This document shows, one piece after another, positions 24,302 through 34,932 of a DNA stretch of 64,000 nt (its first letter is position 1; each line of letters opens with the position of its first letter). The stretch lies in the NCBI RefSeq assembly GCF_019857205.1, contig NZ_JAHWXO010000007.1, forward strand, positions 124,001-188,000, in the 5' to 3' direction. The translations under genes were made by a program, and so were the position numbers. The stretch comes from Qipengyuania pacifica. GTDB lineage: Bacteria > Pseudomonadota > Alphaproteobacteria > Sphingomonadales > Sphingomonadaceae. The notes under the pieces were generated by a model. It saw only the letters and a program-made list of their open reading frames with translations, was not told the origin of the DNA and did not search any database.

Positions 24302-25885
24302 ATGAATGATCATGGCACGCCCGTATCCATAAATCCGGAGCTGACGAAGGCAAAGGAACTGATCGAAGACGCCAAATTCGAACAGGCTGCTCAGTTCTTG
24401 ATCGGCTTTCTGCGCCGCCATCGCGACCATCCGCAAGCTTTGGCCTTGCTTGGCGAAACCGCCAACTGCCTTGGCGCTCTCGGACAGGCTGAGCAGTTTC
24501 TCCTCAAGGCAATTAAACTCGGTTCTCGCGATTACGACACGCGGCGCCAGTTGGCTGCCGTTGTCAATCAGCAGGAACGCCCGGCCATTGCTATTCCGAT
24601 GTTCGAAAACCTCGCCAGCGAAAGGGGCGATACCGGCGTGCGTGCGATACTCGCCAACACGCTGGAAAAGATCGGCAAAGCGGATGAGGCGCGGGCGATC
24701 TACCGTCAACTTCTCGATGAAAAGCCCACGAGTACACAATTGTGGATCGCCTACGGCCATAATTTGCGAGCCGGCGGCCAGGTTGAGGATGCAATTGCTG
24801 CCTTTCGCAAAGCTATTGCGATTGATGATGGAACTGGTGATGCCTGGTGGGGGCTCGCCAGCATCAAGAAACCGATTTTGAATGACGACGATATCGCTGT
24901 CATGAGGGCGGCGCTTGCAATCGCGATCGATGAACGCAACGAAGCCCCCCTCAATTTCTCCCTTGCGCGCGCTCTTCATGACAAGGGCGAATTCGAGGAC
25001 GCATTTCATCACTATGAAGAAGGCAACCGCTTGCGCGCGACGGCTATCGGCTATGACGCGAAAGAACTCAGCGCAGAAGTGGACGCGATAAGGGACAAGG
25101 TGGACACGACTTATATGTCAGGTCTGCCAACGGAATCGGTAGGCGATGATATCCCGGTTTTCGTCGTTTCCCTTCCGCGATCCGGCTCGACCTTGCTGGA
25201 ACAGATACTGGGTTCGCATTCGCAGATCGAACCGGTCGGCGAGCTTCCATACATTCCGGCAATCCTTCGCGGGTTCATGGAGATGGCCACCCGGAGGGGC
25301 AAGACTACTGTACCGCAGGCAATTGAGGGGCTCTCTGGTGAACAGGCTGCTCGTTTCGGGCAGGATTATCTCGAACGCGCATCAGTCCATCGAACCCAAA
25401 ACACGCGATTCTTCATCGACAAACTGCCCCATAATTGGAGCAACATCCTTTTCATTCGTAAGATTCTACCGCAGGCGCGCTTCATCGATATTCGCCGACC
25501 GGCGATGGATTGCTGTTTTTCGAACTTCACTCAGTCATTCAGCAGCGCGCATGCCGCATCTTTTTCGCTGGAAGATGTCGGACGATGCTATGTCGACAAT
25601 GTCCGCCTGCTCTCACATTTCGATGATGTTGCTCCCGACATGGTGCATCATGTCGACTATTCGATGCTCGTTGAAGACCCTCGCCAGCAAATCGGCAAAG
25701 TACTGGCTTACCTTGGTCTCGATTGGGAAGAAGGCGTGCTTGACTTCCACCAGCTGGACCGTGTTGTACGCACCCCGAGTAGCGAGCAAGTCCGCCGCCC
25801 CCTCAATCGCGACGGCATGGCGATCTGGAAGCCTTATTCAAATTGGCTTGGGCCCCTGCGGGAAGCTTTGGGCGATCTCGCCTAA
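24302..25885 (+). CDS. TPR-repeat sulfotransferase family protein (locus 1)
   Basis: The 527-residue protein has N-terminal TPR-like repeats (about residues 10-255) and a C-terminal sulfotransferase domain. The PAPS loop is LPRSGSTLLEQILGSHSQI near 283. Further blocks are FIDKLPHNWSNILFIRKILPQARFIDIRR near 378 and a conserved tail VRTPSSEQVRRPLNR near 490. The tail is nearly the same as in the protein at 42187-44151 (VRTASSEQVRRPLNR). The family is common beside TonB receptors in sphingomonads, but its acceptor is unknown. It ends 17 nt before the hydantoinase gene. Confidence 0.88.
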   Translation: MNDHGTPVSINPELTKAKELIEDAKFEQAAQFLIGFLRRHRDHPQALALLGETANCLGALGQAEQFLLKAIKLGSRDYDTRRQLAAVVNQQERPAIAIPMFENLASERGDTGVRAILANTLEKIGKADEARAIYRQLLDEKPTSTQLWIAYGHNLRAGGQVEDAIAAFRKAIAIDDGTGDAWWGLASIKKPILNDDDIAVMRAALAIAIDERNEAPLNFSLARALHDKGEFEDAFHHYEEGNRLRATAIGYDAKELSAEVDAIRDKVDTTYMSGLPTESVGDDIPVFVVSLPRSGSTLLEQILGSHSQIEPVGELPYIPAILRGFMEMATRRGKTTVPQAIEGLSGEQAARFGQDYLERASVHRTQNTRFFIDKLPHNWSNILFIRKILPQARFIDIRRPAMDCCFSNFTQSFSSAHAASFSLEDVGRCYVDNVRLLSHFDDVAPDMVHHVDYSMLVEDPRQQIGKVLAYLGLDWEEGVLDFHQLDRVVRTPSSEQVRRPLNRDGMAIWKPYSNWLGPLREALGDLA

Positions 25886-25902
25886 AAATAAGGGACAGCA
25901 CA

Positions 25903-28900
25903 ATGGCATCGGGCAGCAAAAAGAGGGCATGGCACTTCGCTGTCGATCGGGGCGGCACCTTTACCGATGTCGTTGCCGTAACGCCCGATGGGGCGCTGGT
26001 GACCGACAAGCTGCTCTCGGAAAATCCCGGCCATTATGCGGATGCGGCGAGCGAAGCCGTGCGGCGCCTCATGGAGCGGCATGGGAATGGCCCCATCGCG
26101 GAACTGCGGATCGGGACAACGGTCGCGACGAATGCGCTGCTCGAACGCAAGGGCGAGCGGCTTGCGCTCGCCATCACCCGCGGCTTCGGGGATGCGCTGC
26201 GTATCGGCAACCAGGCACGGCCGGATATCTTCGCGCGGCATATCGTCCTGCCTGAACAGTTGGCGTCGCAGGTGGTGGAGATCGACGAACGGGTTTCCGC
26301 CGATGGCGAGGTACTGACTGCCCTTGACGAGCAAGAGGCGCGTCGGGCTTTCGAAGGGCTGCGTGCCGACGGCGTCGATGCGCTCGCCATCGTGTTGATG
26401 CACGGCTGGAAATATCGCGATCACGAGGAACGGCTGGCCGCCATCGCGCGCGACATGGGCTTTGCGCAGATCAGCGTCAGTCACGAAGTGGCGCCGCTCA
26501 TTCGTCTGATCCCACGCGGCGACACGACCGTCGTCGATGCCTATCTCTCGCCGGTCCTGCGACGCTATACCGATACTCTTCAGGCCGGTCTGCCCGAAAC
26601 CGACAGCCTGCGTTTCATGCAATCGAACGGCGGGCTGGCAGAAGTCGGCGCATTTCGCGGGAAGGATGCCATTCTGTCCGGTCCGGCGGGCGGTGTTGTC
26701 GGCATGGTCGCTGCGGGCAAGCCACTGGGCCATGAAAAGCTCATCGGCTTCGACATGGGCGGGACCAGCACCGATGTCGCGCATTATGCGGGCGAATATG
26801 AACTGACCGGCGATAGCGTCGTGGCCGGCGTCCGCGTGGCCGCCCCGATGATGCAGATCCACACCGTTGCCGCAGGGGGCGGATCGATCTGCCAGTTCGA
26901 CGGCGGGCGGTTCACGGTCGGCCCGGAAAGCGCGAGTGCGGATCCGGGCCCCGCCTGCTATCGCAAGGGCGGCCCGCTGACAGTGACTGACTGCAACCTG
27001 TTTCTTGGCCGAATTGACCCTGCATTCTTCCCGAACGTCTTTGGTTCGGACGGCAATCAAACGCTTGATCCGCATGCATCCCACAACCGTCTGAAGGAAA
27101 TCGCCGACGCGCTTCCACACCCCAGATCGCTGGAGGAAATCGCGGAAGGCTTCCTCGATATCGCGGTCGACAACATGGCGAATGCGATCCGCAAGATCAG
27201 TGTGGCGCGCGGGCACGATGTGACGACCTATGCCCTCGCCTGCTTCGGCGGAGCGGGCGGACAGCATGCCTGCAGGGTCGCCGACGCTCTCGGCATGGAA
27301 ACCGTTCTCGTGCACCCGCTCGCCGGCATTCTCTCCGCTTACGGTATCGGTCTGGCGCCGGTGAAAGCCATCCGCGAAGTCAGTCTCGTCAGAAAGCTCG
27401 GCGACAGTTTCGCCGCAGAGCTAGCGGACCTCGAGGCTCAGGCGCGCCGGGCCTTGCTGGACCAAGGTATCGAAAACAGCGAGATCGTGCTCGAAAGCCA
27501 CGCCCGCCTGCGGTTCGAAGGCAGTGACAGCTTGCTGCCGATCGATTGCGGCGATGTCCCTACGATGGACCGGACGTTCCGCACCCTTCACCGCCAGCGG
27601 TTCGGCTATTCCGATGACCACGCGCCGATCGTGGTCGAGGCTCTGAGCGTCGAGGCCAGCGGGATGAGTGGCGGCCTCGGCAGTGCAGTGGCCCAGCCGG
27701 TTGCCGCCAGCGGCAAGCCCTCGGGCACATGGCAGACCGTAGAACGCGCGGCGATGAGCCGGGGCGACGTCGTGCATGGTCCGGTTCTGGTGATCGATCC
27801 GGCATCGACGACCGTCGTCGAAGGCGGATGGCAGGCCCGGCTTGCGGAAGAAGGCAGCCTCGTACTTACACGCAGCGAACCGCTTCAGCGCGACCGTGCG
27901 GCAGGGACTGAGGTGGACCCGGTCAGGCTCGAAATTTTCAACAATCTCTTCATGGCGATCGCGGAAGAGATGGGCGTCGTTCTCCAGTCGACGGCGACTT
28001 CGGTAAACATCAAGGAACGGCTCGATTTCTCCTGCGCCCTGTTCGACGCATCGGGCGAACTGATCGCCAATGCGCCGCACATTCCCGTCCATTTAGGGTC
28101 GATGGGCGACAGTATCGCCCGCGTTATCGAAGCGCGGGGCGACGCTCGCGACGGGCGCGGCTTCAGGCGGGGTGACGCCTATGTGCTCAACGATCCCTAT
28201 CGCGGCGGGACCCACCTTCCCGATATCACAGTGATCGTCCCCGTTTTCTTCGAAGACGATACTTCCGAACCCGGCGCGTTCGTGGCGGCGCGCGGGCATC
28301 ATTCGGATATTGGCGGGATTGCACCGGGATCGATGCCACCCGAAAGCCGGACTATCGAGGAAGAAGGCGTACTTATCGATAATGCCCTGCTGGTCGATGC
28401 CGGGCATTTCCGCGAGGCGGAAATGCGCGAGGTCCTCGCTGCGGCAACGCATCCTGCGCGCAATCCGGATCGCAACATCTCCGATCTGCGCGCGCAGCTT
28501 GCCGCATGCACCCGCGGAGAGTCACTGCTTCAGTCAGCCGCGCGCGATCAGGGAGCGGACGTGGTGGCCGCCTATATGAACCACGTTCTCGCCAATGCGG
28601 AGGAAAGCGTCAGGCGGCTGCTCGACCGGCTGGACGACGGCACATTCGCCTATCCGATGGACAACGGTGCGGTGGTAAAGGTGGCCATCCGGATCAACCG
28701 GGATGAGCGATCGGCGGTCTTCGATTTCACCGGCACCAGTGGACAATTGCCCGATAATTTCAACGCGCCCAAATCCATAACGCGCGCAGCGGCACTCTAT
28801 GTCGTGCGCACGCTGATCGACGATGCCATTCCCATGAACGATGGCTGTCTCCGTCCTGTCGAACTGGTTGTACCGGAAGGATCGATGCTCAATCCGCGCC

Positions 28901-29469
28901 CGGGGGCTGCCGTGGTGGCGGGCAATGTCGAGACAAGTCAGGTCGTGACCGACGCGCTCTTCGCAGCGACCAGCAGACTGGCACCGAGCCAGGGCACGAT
29001 GAACAATTTCACCTTCGGTGACGGCGCAGATCAATATTACGAAACGATCTGCGGCGGATCGGGTGCCGGCCTCGACCATGATGGGACCAGCGCCGTGCAG
29101 ACCCATATGACCAATTCGCGGCTGACCGATCCGGAAATCCTGGAAAGTCGGCTTCCGGTCCGTCTCGACACCTTCTCCATTCGGCGGGGGTCCGGCGGAA
29201 ATGGCGAATATCGTGGCGGAGATGGCGTAGAACGCCGGATTACTTTCCTCCACCCGATGCGCGCCAATATGCTGGCGAACCGGCGGGAGATCGCGCCGCG
29301 CGGCATCTGCGGCGGCACTGATGCAGCGCCGGGCCGCAACTGGATCGAGCGTGCAGACGGCTCACGAGAAAATCTCGGCGCCACGGGCTCGGGCGACATG
29401 CAGCCCGGCGACACATTCGTCATCCTCACCCCCGGCGGTGGAGGCTTCGGCCCTCCCCGCCAGAAGTGA
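25903..29469 (+). CDS. Fused hydantoinase A/B (5-oxoprolinase-type) protein
   Basis: From ATG 25903 (AAGGGA site) the product is 1188 residues. The N-terminal half is hydantoinase A/oxoprolinase ([50 protein letters not shown]). The C-terminal half, from about residue 665, is hydantoinase B ([48 protein letters not shown], ending [10 protein letters not shown]). The single-chain arrangement matches ATP-dependent 5-oxoprolinases, which open 5-oxo-L-proline to glutamate. The substrate could also be another hydantoin-like amide. It directly follows the sulfotransferase genes on the same strand, though no functional link is evident. Confidence 0.9.
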   Translation: MASGSKKRAWHFAVDRGGTFTDVVAVTPDGALVTDKLLSENPGHYADAASEAVRRLMERHGNGPIAELRIGTTVATNALLERKGERLALAITRGFGDALRIGNQARPDIFARHIVLPEQLASQVVEIDERVSADGEVLTALDEQEARRAFEGLRADGVDALAIVLMHGWKYRDHEERLAAIARDMGFAQISVSHEVAPLIRLIPRGDTTVVDAYLSPVLRRYTDTLQAGLPETDSLRFMQSNGGLAEVGAFRGKDAILSGPAGGVVGMVAAGKPLGHEKLIGFDMGGTSTDVAHYAGEYELTGDSVVAGVRVAAPMMQIHTVAAGGGSICQFDGGRFTVGPESASADPGPACYRKGGPLTVTDCNLFLGRIDPAFFPNVFGSDGNQTLDPHASHNRLKEIADALPHPRSLEEIAEGFLDIAVDNMANAIRKISVARGHDVTTYALACFGGAGGQHACRVADALGMETVLVHPLAGILSAYGIGLAPVKAIREVSLVRKLGDSFAAELADLEAQARRALLDQGIENSEIVLESHARLRFEGSDSLLPIDCGDVPTMDRTFRTLHRQRFGYSDDHAPIVVEALSVEASGMSGGLGSAVAQPVAASGKPSGTWQTVERAAMSRGDVVHGPVLVIDPASTTVVEGGWQARLAEEGSLVLTRSEPLQRDRAAGTEVDPVRLEIFNNLFMAIAEEMGVVLQSTATSVNIKERLDFSCALFDASGELIANAPHIPVHLGSMGDSIARVIEARGDARDGRGFRRGDAYVLNDPYRGGTHLPDITVIVPVFFEDDTSEPGAFVAARGHHSDIGGIAPGSMPPESRTIEEEGVLIDNALLVDAGHFREAEMREVLAAATHPARNPDRNISDLRAQLAACTRGESLLQSAARDQGADVVAAYMNHVLANAEESVRRLLDRLDDGTFAYPMDNGAVVKVAIRINRDERSAVFDFTGTSGQLPDNFNAPKSITRAAALYVVRTLIDDAIPMNDGCLRPVELVVPEGSMLNPRPGAAVVAGNVETSQVVTDALFAATSRLAPSQGTMNNFTFGDGADQYYETICGGSGAGLDHDGTSAVQTHMTNSRLTDPEILESRLPVRLDTFSIRRGSGGNGEYRGGDGVERRITFLHPMRANMLANRREIAPRGICGGTDAAPGRNWIERADGSRENLGATGSGDMQPGDTFVILTPGGGGFGPPRQK

Positions 29470-29478
29470 AGATCGCGA

Positions 29479-30900
29479 TCAGACGGCCGCGTCGCGTTTG
29501 ACCGTGATGACCTGAGGATAGGTGAATTCCTTCAAGCCATCGACGCCATATTCGGCGCCGAAGCCCGACTGCTTGTGCCCACCGAACGGAGCGAACGGCG
29601 AGAGGTGCATGAATTCATTGATCCAGACCGTACCCGTTTCGAGCTGTTCCGCGATTTCGACGCCCTTGTCGGTATCTTTGGTCCAGACTGCGCCGGCGAG
29701 GCCGTAATCCGAATTGTTCGCGCGTTCGATGACTTCGTCGATCGTGTCGAATTTCAAAAGCGGCATGACGGGGCCAAACTGTTCTTCGGCCACGATCCGC
29801 GCATCTTCCGGTGGGTTGTCGAGTATTGTGATCGGCACGTAATATCCGGTGCCGGACGGGTCCTTGTCGCCTCCGGTCAGGAATTTGTAGCCATTGTCCT
29901 TCGCATCCTGGATCAGTTCGAGCACGCGCTCATACTGCTTCTTGTTTTGGATCGGGCCGACGCCGGTACCCTGCTGCGAACCATCGCCGACCACAACGGT
30001 GTTTGCATAAGCAGCGATCGCCTTGGACAGGTCGTCGTAAATATCCTTGTGAATGTAGACGCGCTTGGCCGCGATGCAGACCTGCCCAGCATTGGAAAAG
30101 CTCGACCAGAATAGCTGCTCGGCGACTTTTTCGACATCGGCATCCGGCAGTACGATCGACGCGTCATTACCGCCAAGCTCGAGCGTGATACGCTTCAGGT
30201 CGCCGCTCGCGCCTGCCATGATTTTCTTGCCCGTGGCAGTCGACCCGGTGAAGGTAATCTTGTCGATGTCCGGGTGCTCGGTAATCAGCGGGCCCAAGGT
30301 ATCTTCTCCGGTGATGATGTTCACCGTACCGGCCGGCACCACATCCTTGATCAATTCCGCAATGCGCAGCGTAGTCAGCGGCGTGAACGGCGATGGCTTG
30401 AGCACGATCGTGCAGCCTGCGACCAGCGCAGGCACGATCTTCTGGATGGCCATCATGATCGGGAAGTTCCAAGGCACGATCCCACCGACCACGCCCACAG
30501 GCACACGGCGGGTACGCGACAGACGCGTATCATCGTCCTGGCTGATCACGTCATCCAATGTCAGCGTCGATTGCGCAGCAGCAAGGCCGGCTGCGCCGTA
30601 AATTTCCTGTTGCGCCTGCGTATGGGGCTTGCCCTGCTCGCTGGTCAGCAGGCGATAGAGTTCGTCGGCATTTCCCTTGATCGCTGCCGCGATACCCTGG
30701 ACCACTTTCTGACGTTCTTCCTGCGGGGTTTTCTTCCATTCCTTGAACGCGCGTCGCGCGGCAGCGACGGCACGGTCCAGTTCATCCTTGCCGCAGGCTG
30801 GTACGCGCCCGACCACCTGCTCGTTGGCAGGGTTCAGAACCTCCAGCCACTCGCCATTGTCGACCATTTCGCCGTCGATCAGGTTCTTATAGTCTGTCAT
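29479..30900 (-). CDS. NAD(P)-dependent aldehyde dehydrogenase
   Basis: From ATG 30900 the product is 473 residues, normal for the family. The signatures are present: PWNFPIMMAIQKIVPAL (cofactor region), FTGSTATGKKI, the general base Glu in LELGGND, the catalytic Cys in FSNAGQVCIAAKR, and the late EEQFGPVMP and NSDYGLAGAVWT blocks. It oxidises an aldehyde to the acid; the substrate is not evident. It converges with the hydantoinase gene, ending 9 nt away, and is divergent from the acyl-CoA dehydrogenase pair. The in-frame extension to 31143 overlaps that divergent gene and is rejected. Confidence 0.92.
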   Translation of the reverse strand: MTDYKNLIDGEMVDNGEWLEVLNPANEQVVGRVPACGKDELDRAVAAARRAFKEWKKTPQEERQKVVQGIAAAIKGNADELYRLLTSEQGKPHTQAQQEIYGAAGLAAAQSTLTLDDVISQDDDTRLSRTRRVPVGVVGGIVPWNFPIMMAIQKIVPALVAGCTIVLKPSPFTPLTTLRIAELIKDVVPAGTVNIITGEDTLGPLITEHPDIDKITFTGSTATGKKIMAGASGDLKRITLELGGNDASIVLPDADVEKVAEQLFWSSFSNAGQVCIAAKRVYIHKDIYDDLSKAIAAYANTVVVGDGSQQGTGVGPIQNKKQYERVLELIQDAKDNGYKFLTGGDKDPSGTGYYVPITILDNPPEDARIVAEEQFGPVMPLLKFDTIDEVIERANNSDYGLAGAVWTKDTDKGVEIAEQLETGTVWINEFMHLSPFAPFGGHKQSGFGAEYGVDGLKEFTYPQVITVKRDAAV

Positions 30901-31028
30901 CGCTTTTCTCTCCTTGCCGGAATCCAGGAATTTTCTCTCCGCAATATCCTGTCGGGATTCGTTGCATGATGCAACGGGTCTTGCGGCGCGGCCAGAAATT
31001 GGAGACAGAAGCACCGGAGAGGAGAGCG

Positions 31029-32165
31029 ATGCAGACCTTCGCAACCGAAGCGGTCGACTGGCCGGACACGGCGACGCGCCTGCGCGACCAGGTCCGTGAT
31101 CTGGTTGCGCAGCACGGCGAGCGAGATCCTGTTCGCCGGGCAAACAGCTGGACCAAGCCGAACCCCGCCTTCAGCCGCAAATTGGGTGATGCGGGCCTGC
31201 TCGGCATGACGTGGCCCAAGGAGTACGGGGGGCACGAGCGCAGCCAGCTCGAACGCTATGTAGTGATCGAAGAGCTGCTGGCGGCTGGTGCCCCGGTCGG
31301 GGCGCACTGGATCGCGGACCGGCAGAGCGGGCCGCTGCTGCTGCGTCTCGGCAACGACAGGTTGAAGCGGCGCTGGGTACCCGCGATTGCCCGCGGCGAG
31401 GCATTTGCCTGCATCGGCCTTAGCGAACCGGGCTCGGGTTCGGACCTTGCCTCGGTCCGCACGTCGGCACGCCGTGACGGCGACGATTGGATCATCAACG
31501 GCCAGAAAGTGTGGACCACCGGCGCGCATATCAGCCAGTTCATGATTGCCCTTGTCCGCAGCGAAGCAGGCAGCGAGCGACAGGCCGGATTGTCGCAGTT
31601 CGTGATTCCGATGGATGCGCCGGGCGTCACGGTCAAACCGATCATAGACCTGACGGGTGCGCACGAATTCAACGAGGTGTTTTTCGACGACGTCCGCTTG
31701 CCAGCCGATGCACTTTTGGGGGTCGAAGGCGAAGGCTGGAAGCAGGCCACTGCCGAGCTCTCGCTCGAACGGTCGGGGCCGGAGCGATACCTGTCGTCCA
31801 TGGTGCTCTTCCTGGAACTGGTGCGATATGCCGGAACGCGGACAGATCCTGCGCTCCAGCAACTGGTCGGCCGCCTTGCCGCAGAAGCGTGGACCTTGCG
31901 ATTGATGAGCGCATCGGTCGCGGCCAAGCTTGCACGAGGCGAGGACCCGGCGCTGGAAGCGACCATCGTCAAGGATCTTGGCAATTCGTACGAGCAGGCG
32001 ATCCCACAATTGGTCCAGGCTGCTGTCGATTTCGGCGACGCAGATGCCGAGGTGCTACGAGCCGTCTGCTTCTACCTGCTGCAGGTAAGCCCGAGCTTCT
32101 CGCTGCGTGGCGGCACGCGGGAAATCATCCGGGGAATTATCGCACGCGGATTGGGCCTCAGATGA
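31029..32165 (+). CDS. Acyl-CoA dehydrogenase
   Basis: From ATG 31029 (GGAGAGG site) the product is 378 residues with full acyl-CoA dehydrogenase architecture. It has an N-terminal helical domain (FSRKLGDAGLLGMTWPKEYGG), a middle beta domain (ACIGLSEPGSGSDLASVRTSA, DDWIINGQKVWTTGAH) and a C-terminal helical domain ending LRGGTREIIRGIIARGLGLR. It would perform FAD-dependent alpha,beta-dehydrogenation of an acyl-CoA. It overlaps the next dehydrogenase gene by ATGA, suggesting a hetero-oligomer. The substrate is unknown. Confidence 0.92.
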   Translation: MQTFATEAVDWPDTATRLRDQVRDLVAQHGERDPVRRANSWTKPNPAFSRKLGDAGLLGMTWPKEYGGHERSQLERYVVIEELLAAGAPVGAHWIADRQSGPLLLRLGNDRLKRRWVPAIARGEAFACIGLSEPGSGSDLASVRTSARRDGDDWIINGQKVWTTGAHISQFMIALVRSEAGSERQAGLSQFVIPMDAPGVTVKPIIDLTGAHEFNEVFFDDVRLPADALLGVEGEGWKQATAELSLERSGPERYLSSMVLFLELVRYAGTRTDPALQQLVGRLAAEAWTLRLMSASVAAKLARGEDPALEATIVKDLGNSYEQAIPQLVQAAVDFGDADAEVLRAVCFYLLQVSPSFSLRGGTREIIRGIIARGLGLR

Positions 32166-32890
32166 GTGACACGCGCCGCATGCTGGCTGAAATGGTCGAT
32201 CCTCTTTTCGCGGGAATGGGTGCGGCAGCCATTGTCGAGCGTGACCTTGCGCGCCTTGAAGAGCTCGGACTGCCAAACCTTCTGGTTCCAGAAGCGGAGG
32301 GCGGCTTCGGCGGCAGCTGGCTCGATGCACTGACGGTCTTTCGCCTGGCCGGCTATCACGCCCTTGGCATCGACCTGCCGAAGCTCATCGTTAAGCGGGC
32401 AGCAGTGGCGGACACCAAATTGTCAATGGCCTTTGCCCGCGCCTGTCAGATCGCGGGCGCTCTGGACGCGGCGCTGGCCTTGTCGATCGCCTATGCCAAT
32501 GAGCGCCAGCAATTCGGCAGGCCACTGGGAAAATTCCAGGCCGTACAGCAGTCTCTCGCGAGCTTTGCCTGCGAAGCGGCAGCGGCCAATTGCGCTGCGA
32601 TGGGTGCGGCACAGGCGCTCGATCGCGGTAACGCCGAATTCGAAGTCGCCGCTGCCAAGCTTCGCGCGAACCGGGCGGTCGAAATGGGCACCAGTGTTGC
32701 TCATCAGGTTCACGGCGCAATCGGCTTCACGGAAGAATACGCGTTAGCCCCCCTGACCCGGCGGTTGTGGCAATGGCGTTCCGAGTTCGGCAACGATGCC
32801 TATTGGAGCGCTCGGCTCGGCAGTAAGGTAATCGCGCGAGGGGCAGACCGGTTCTGGCGGGACCTTTCCGCGCGAACCGACCATTCCTAG
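32162..32890 (+). CDS. Shortened acyl-CoA dehydrogenase lacking the middle domain
   Basis: The 242-residue product overlaps its partner by ATGA. It has the N-terminal helical domain (GLPNLLVPEAEGGFGGSW, GYHALGIDLP) and then passes within a few residues to the C-terminal helical domain (SMAFARACQIAGALDAALALS, ANERQQFGRPLGKFQAVQQSLA, HQVHGAIGFTEEYAL). The middle beta domain of about 100 residues, which holds much of the flavin and substrate site, is absent, with the frame kept. Full-length relatives are about 340 residues. It may be a structural partner of the upstream dehydrogenase or the product of an in-frame deletion. Confidence 0.82.
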   Translation: MSDTRRMLAEMVDPLFAGMGAAAIVERDLARLEELGLPNLLVPEAEGGFGGSWLDALTVFRLAGYHALGIDLPKLIVKRAAVADTKLSMAFARACQIAGALDAALALSIAYANERQQFGRPLGKFQAVQQSLASFACEAAAANCAAMGAAQALDRGNAEFEVAAAKLRANRAVEMGTSVAHQVHGAIGFTEEYALAPLTRRLWQWRSEFGNDAYWSARLGSKVIARGADRFWRDLSARTDHS

Positions 32891-32927
32891 CCGCGCTGTG
32901 CAATCCCGGCGCAGCAAATCGCCGGCA

Positions 32928-33926
32928 TTATGCCAGCGCAAGCACCCCCGTAAGAATGTTGCGCACTAGGTCGACCTGACCCCGAGCGCCCGTCTTCGCA
33001 TAGATTTTCTTTGAGTAGTACCGGGCGGTTTCGACGGTAAGGGCGTGGACTTCTGCCGCTTCGACAATCGACAAACCTTGCGCCAGCGACCAGGCAAGGC
33101 GCGCTTCCGCAGGCGTCAGATCGAACAGATCGACTAATTGCTCATGGCGGTCGGCGGAGGATGAGCGGTCGCCGCGCAGGTAGACAACCGCGACCGCCTT
33201 GTCCTTTCCCGCCAGCAAGTTGATGCGCGTAGGCGCAACAAGAATATCGATCCATGGGTCCTTGCTGATGTTGATCGCCTGAGGGCGATGTCGGCGGTCG
33301 GCCGCCATCGCCTTGGCAAGTGCTGTCAGTTCACGATCCACATGGGGCGAAGATGGCACGAGGCGATCATAGGGACCCCGCCTGAGTGCGCCCGATCGGC
33401 GCAGGAAGCTGTCTGCCTGACTGTCCAGATCAACTATCCGGCAACGCTCGTCCAATGCAATCCAGCCAAAGTTCATTCGCCGGAACGCCTCCTCGCTCAC
33501 GGATGCACGGCTACGTTCGTGCTCGATCGTTTCGAGGACCCTCAGAGCCACACGTAAATGCGGGACCAGAGCCGTCAGCAGGCTGGCGATCTTTGCCGTT
33601 GGCGACGCTTGCGCCAGAACCGCCAGCGTCAGAACGATGCCGGCCCCTTCCACGCGCACTGCACGCAGGCCAGCATCATCATAGCCGATCTCCTCACCTG
33701 AATAGACGCGCCCGTTGCGCATTTCCTCCGCCACGAACCCGATCAATTCGCCGTCATGTAGGGCCACAGCGTCTGTATCGCCCGTACCGGTCAGCCAGAT
33801 GGCCACGCCCTCGGCTTCGCAGACCCGGCGCATCAGTCGCAGGAAGGTTAGCCACATGGGCTGCTCGAATACGCCCGAATGAAGCGGGATGAGCAATTCC
33901 GTTTCGCCAAGATTAGGGATGCGCAT
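32928..33926 (-). CDS. LuxR-type helix-turn-helix transcriptional regulator
   Basis: From ATG 33926 the product is 332 residues. The C-terminal LuxR helix-turn-helix (about 268-330) reads [44 protein letters not shown]. The upstream region (1-260) has no receiver domain and no recognised autoinducer domain, so the signal is unknown. It is divergent from cysD with a perfect 8-bp inverted repeat in the gap. Control of the sulfate-activation genes or autoregulation is therefore a reasonable inference. An in-frame ATG at 33950 lies inside that repeat and is less likely. Confidence 0.82.
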   Translation of the reverse strand: MRIPNLGETELLIPLHSGVFEQPMWLTFLRLMRRVCEAEGVAIWLTGTGDTDAVALHDGELIGFVAEEMRNGRVYSGEEIGYDDAGLRAVRVEGAGIVLTLAVLAQASPTAKIASLLTALVPHLRVALRVLETIEHERSRASVSEEAFRRMNFGWIALDERCRIVDLDSQADSFLRRSGALRRGPYDRLVPSSPHVDRELTALAKAMAADRRHRPQAINISKDPWIDILVAPTRINLLAGKDKAVAVVYLRGDRSSSADRHEQLVDLFDLTPAEARLAWSLAQGLSIVEAAEVHALTVETARYYSKKIYAKTGARGQVDLVRNILTGVLALA

Positions 33927-33941
33927 GCAAGCATTTCTATC

Positions 33942-33959
33942 ACCTCCCATTTGGGAGGT
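33942..33959. promoter_or_regulatory. Palindromic operator candidate between luxR-type gene and cysD
   Basis: ACCTCCCA (33942-33949), two bases, then TGGGAGGT (33952-33959) form a perfect 8-bp inverted repeat. It sits 16 nt before the regulator's start and about 53 nt before cysD, a good place for an operator. Part of it would also act as a Shine-Dalgarno-like GGGAGGT on the minus strand. Confidence 0.45.
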
Positions 33960-34011
33960 CCATTGCCTATGCAGCTTCCTATCTCTCACCAGAGAAACGC
34001 GGAGCCGATCC

Positions 34012-34932
34012 ATGACCGACGCCAAATCCCTGACCCATCTCCAACGGCTCGAAGCCGAGAGCATCCATATCATGCGCGAAGTCGTCGCAGAGGCGGAAAA
34101 GCCCGTGATGCTCTATTCGATCGGCAAGGACAGCGCCGTCATGCTGCACCTTGCGAAGAAAGCATTCTATCCATCGCCCCCGCCCTTCCCGCTCATGCAT
34201 GTCGACACGACATGGAAGTTCAAGGACATGTATGCGCTGCGGGAAAAGGCCGCCGAAGAAGCGGGGATGGAACTGATCGTCCATCAGAACCCAGACGCCG
34301 CGGCGCGAGGGATCAACCCTTTCGATCACGGCCCGCTACACACCGATATGTGGAAGACGGAAGGGTTGAAGCAAGCGCTCGATAAATACGGTTTCGACGC
34401 GGCATTCGGCGGCGCCCGACGCGACGAAGAGAAGAGCCGCGCCAAGGAACGCATTTTCTCGTTCCGCACCGCCACGCATGGCTGGGACCCGAAAAACCAG
34501 CGGCCCGAGCTTTGGAACCTCTACAACGCACGCAAGAAAAAGGGCGAGAGCATCCGCATCTTCCCGCTGTCCAACTGGACCGAGCTCGACATCTGGCAAT
34601 ACATCATGGCCGAAAATATCGAGATCGTGCCGCTCTATTTCAGCGCGAAGCGACCAACCTACGAACATGATGGCGGGCTGTTCATGGCCGACGACATCGA
34701 CAGGTTGGAGCGGGTTATCGGACACCGTCCGGAGATAATAGAACGTTCGATCCGCTTCCGCACCCTTGGATGCTTCCCCCTTACCGGGGCCGTGGAAAGC
34801 GAAGCTGCGACACTGCAGGAAGTGGTGCAGGAGATGTTACTGACGACCACCAGCGAACGGCAGGGGCGCGTGATCGACAAGGACGCAGGGGATGCGTCAA
34901 TGGAGAAGAAAAAGCAGGAGGGTTACTTCTGA
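34012..34932 (+). CDS. cysD: Sulfate adenylyltransferase subunit 2
   Basis: From ATG 34012 the product is 306 residues, the usual size. It shows the PP-loop ATP-pyrophosphatase motif [43 protein letters not shown] and the C-terminal [12 protein letters not shown]. With CysN it makes adenylyl sulfate (APS) from ATP and sulfate. Its TGA stop overlaps the ATG of cysNC by one base. No cysH, cysI or cysJ follows, so within this window the product leads only to PAPS. Confidence 0.96.
   Translation: MTDAKSLTHLQRLEAESIHIMREVVAEAEKPVMLYSIGKDSAVMLHLAKKAFYPSPPPFPLMHVDTTWKFKDMYALREKAAEEAGMELIVHQNPDAAARGINPFDHGPLHTDMWKTEGLKQALDKYGFDAAFGGARRDEEKSRAKERIFSFRTATHGWDPKNQRPELWNLYNARKKKGESIRIFPLSNWTELDIWQYIMAENIEIVPLYFSAKRPTYEHDGGLFMADDIDRLERVIGHRPEIIERSIRFRTLGCFPLTGAVESEAATLQEVVQEMLLTTTSERQGRVIDKDAGDASMEKKKQEGYF

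Noticed and set aside
25882-27315. A 477-codon minus-strand frame
   Set aside because: It is antisense to the hydantoinase A half of the fused gene and is rich in His/Arg/Asp with no recognisable domain.
30901-31143. N-terminal extension of the aldehyde dehydrogenase
   Set aside because: It overlaps the divergent acyl-CoA dehydrogenase start, and the family N-terminus fits ATG 30900.
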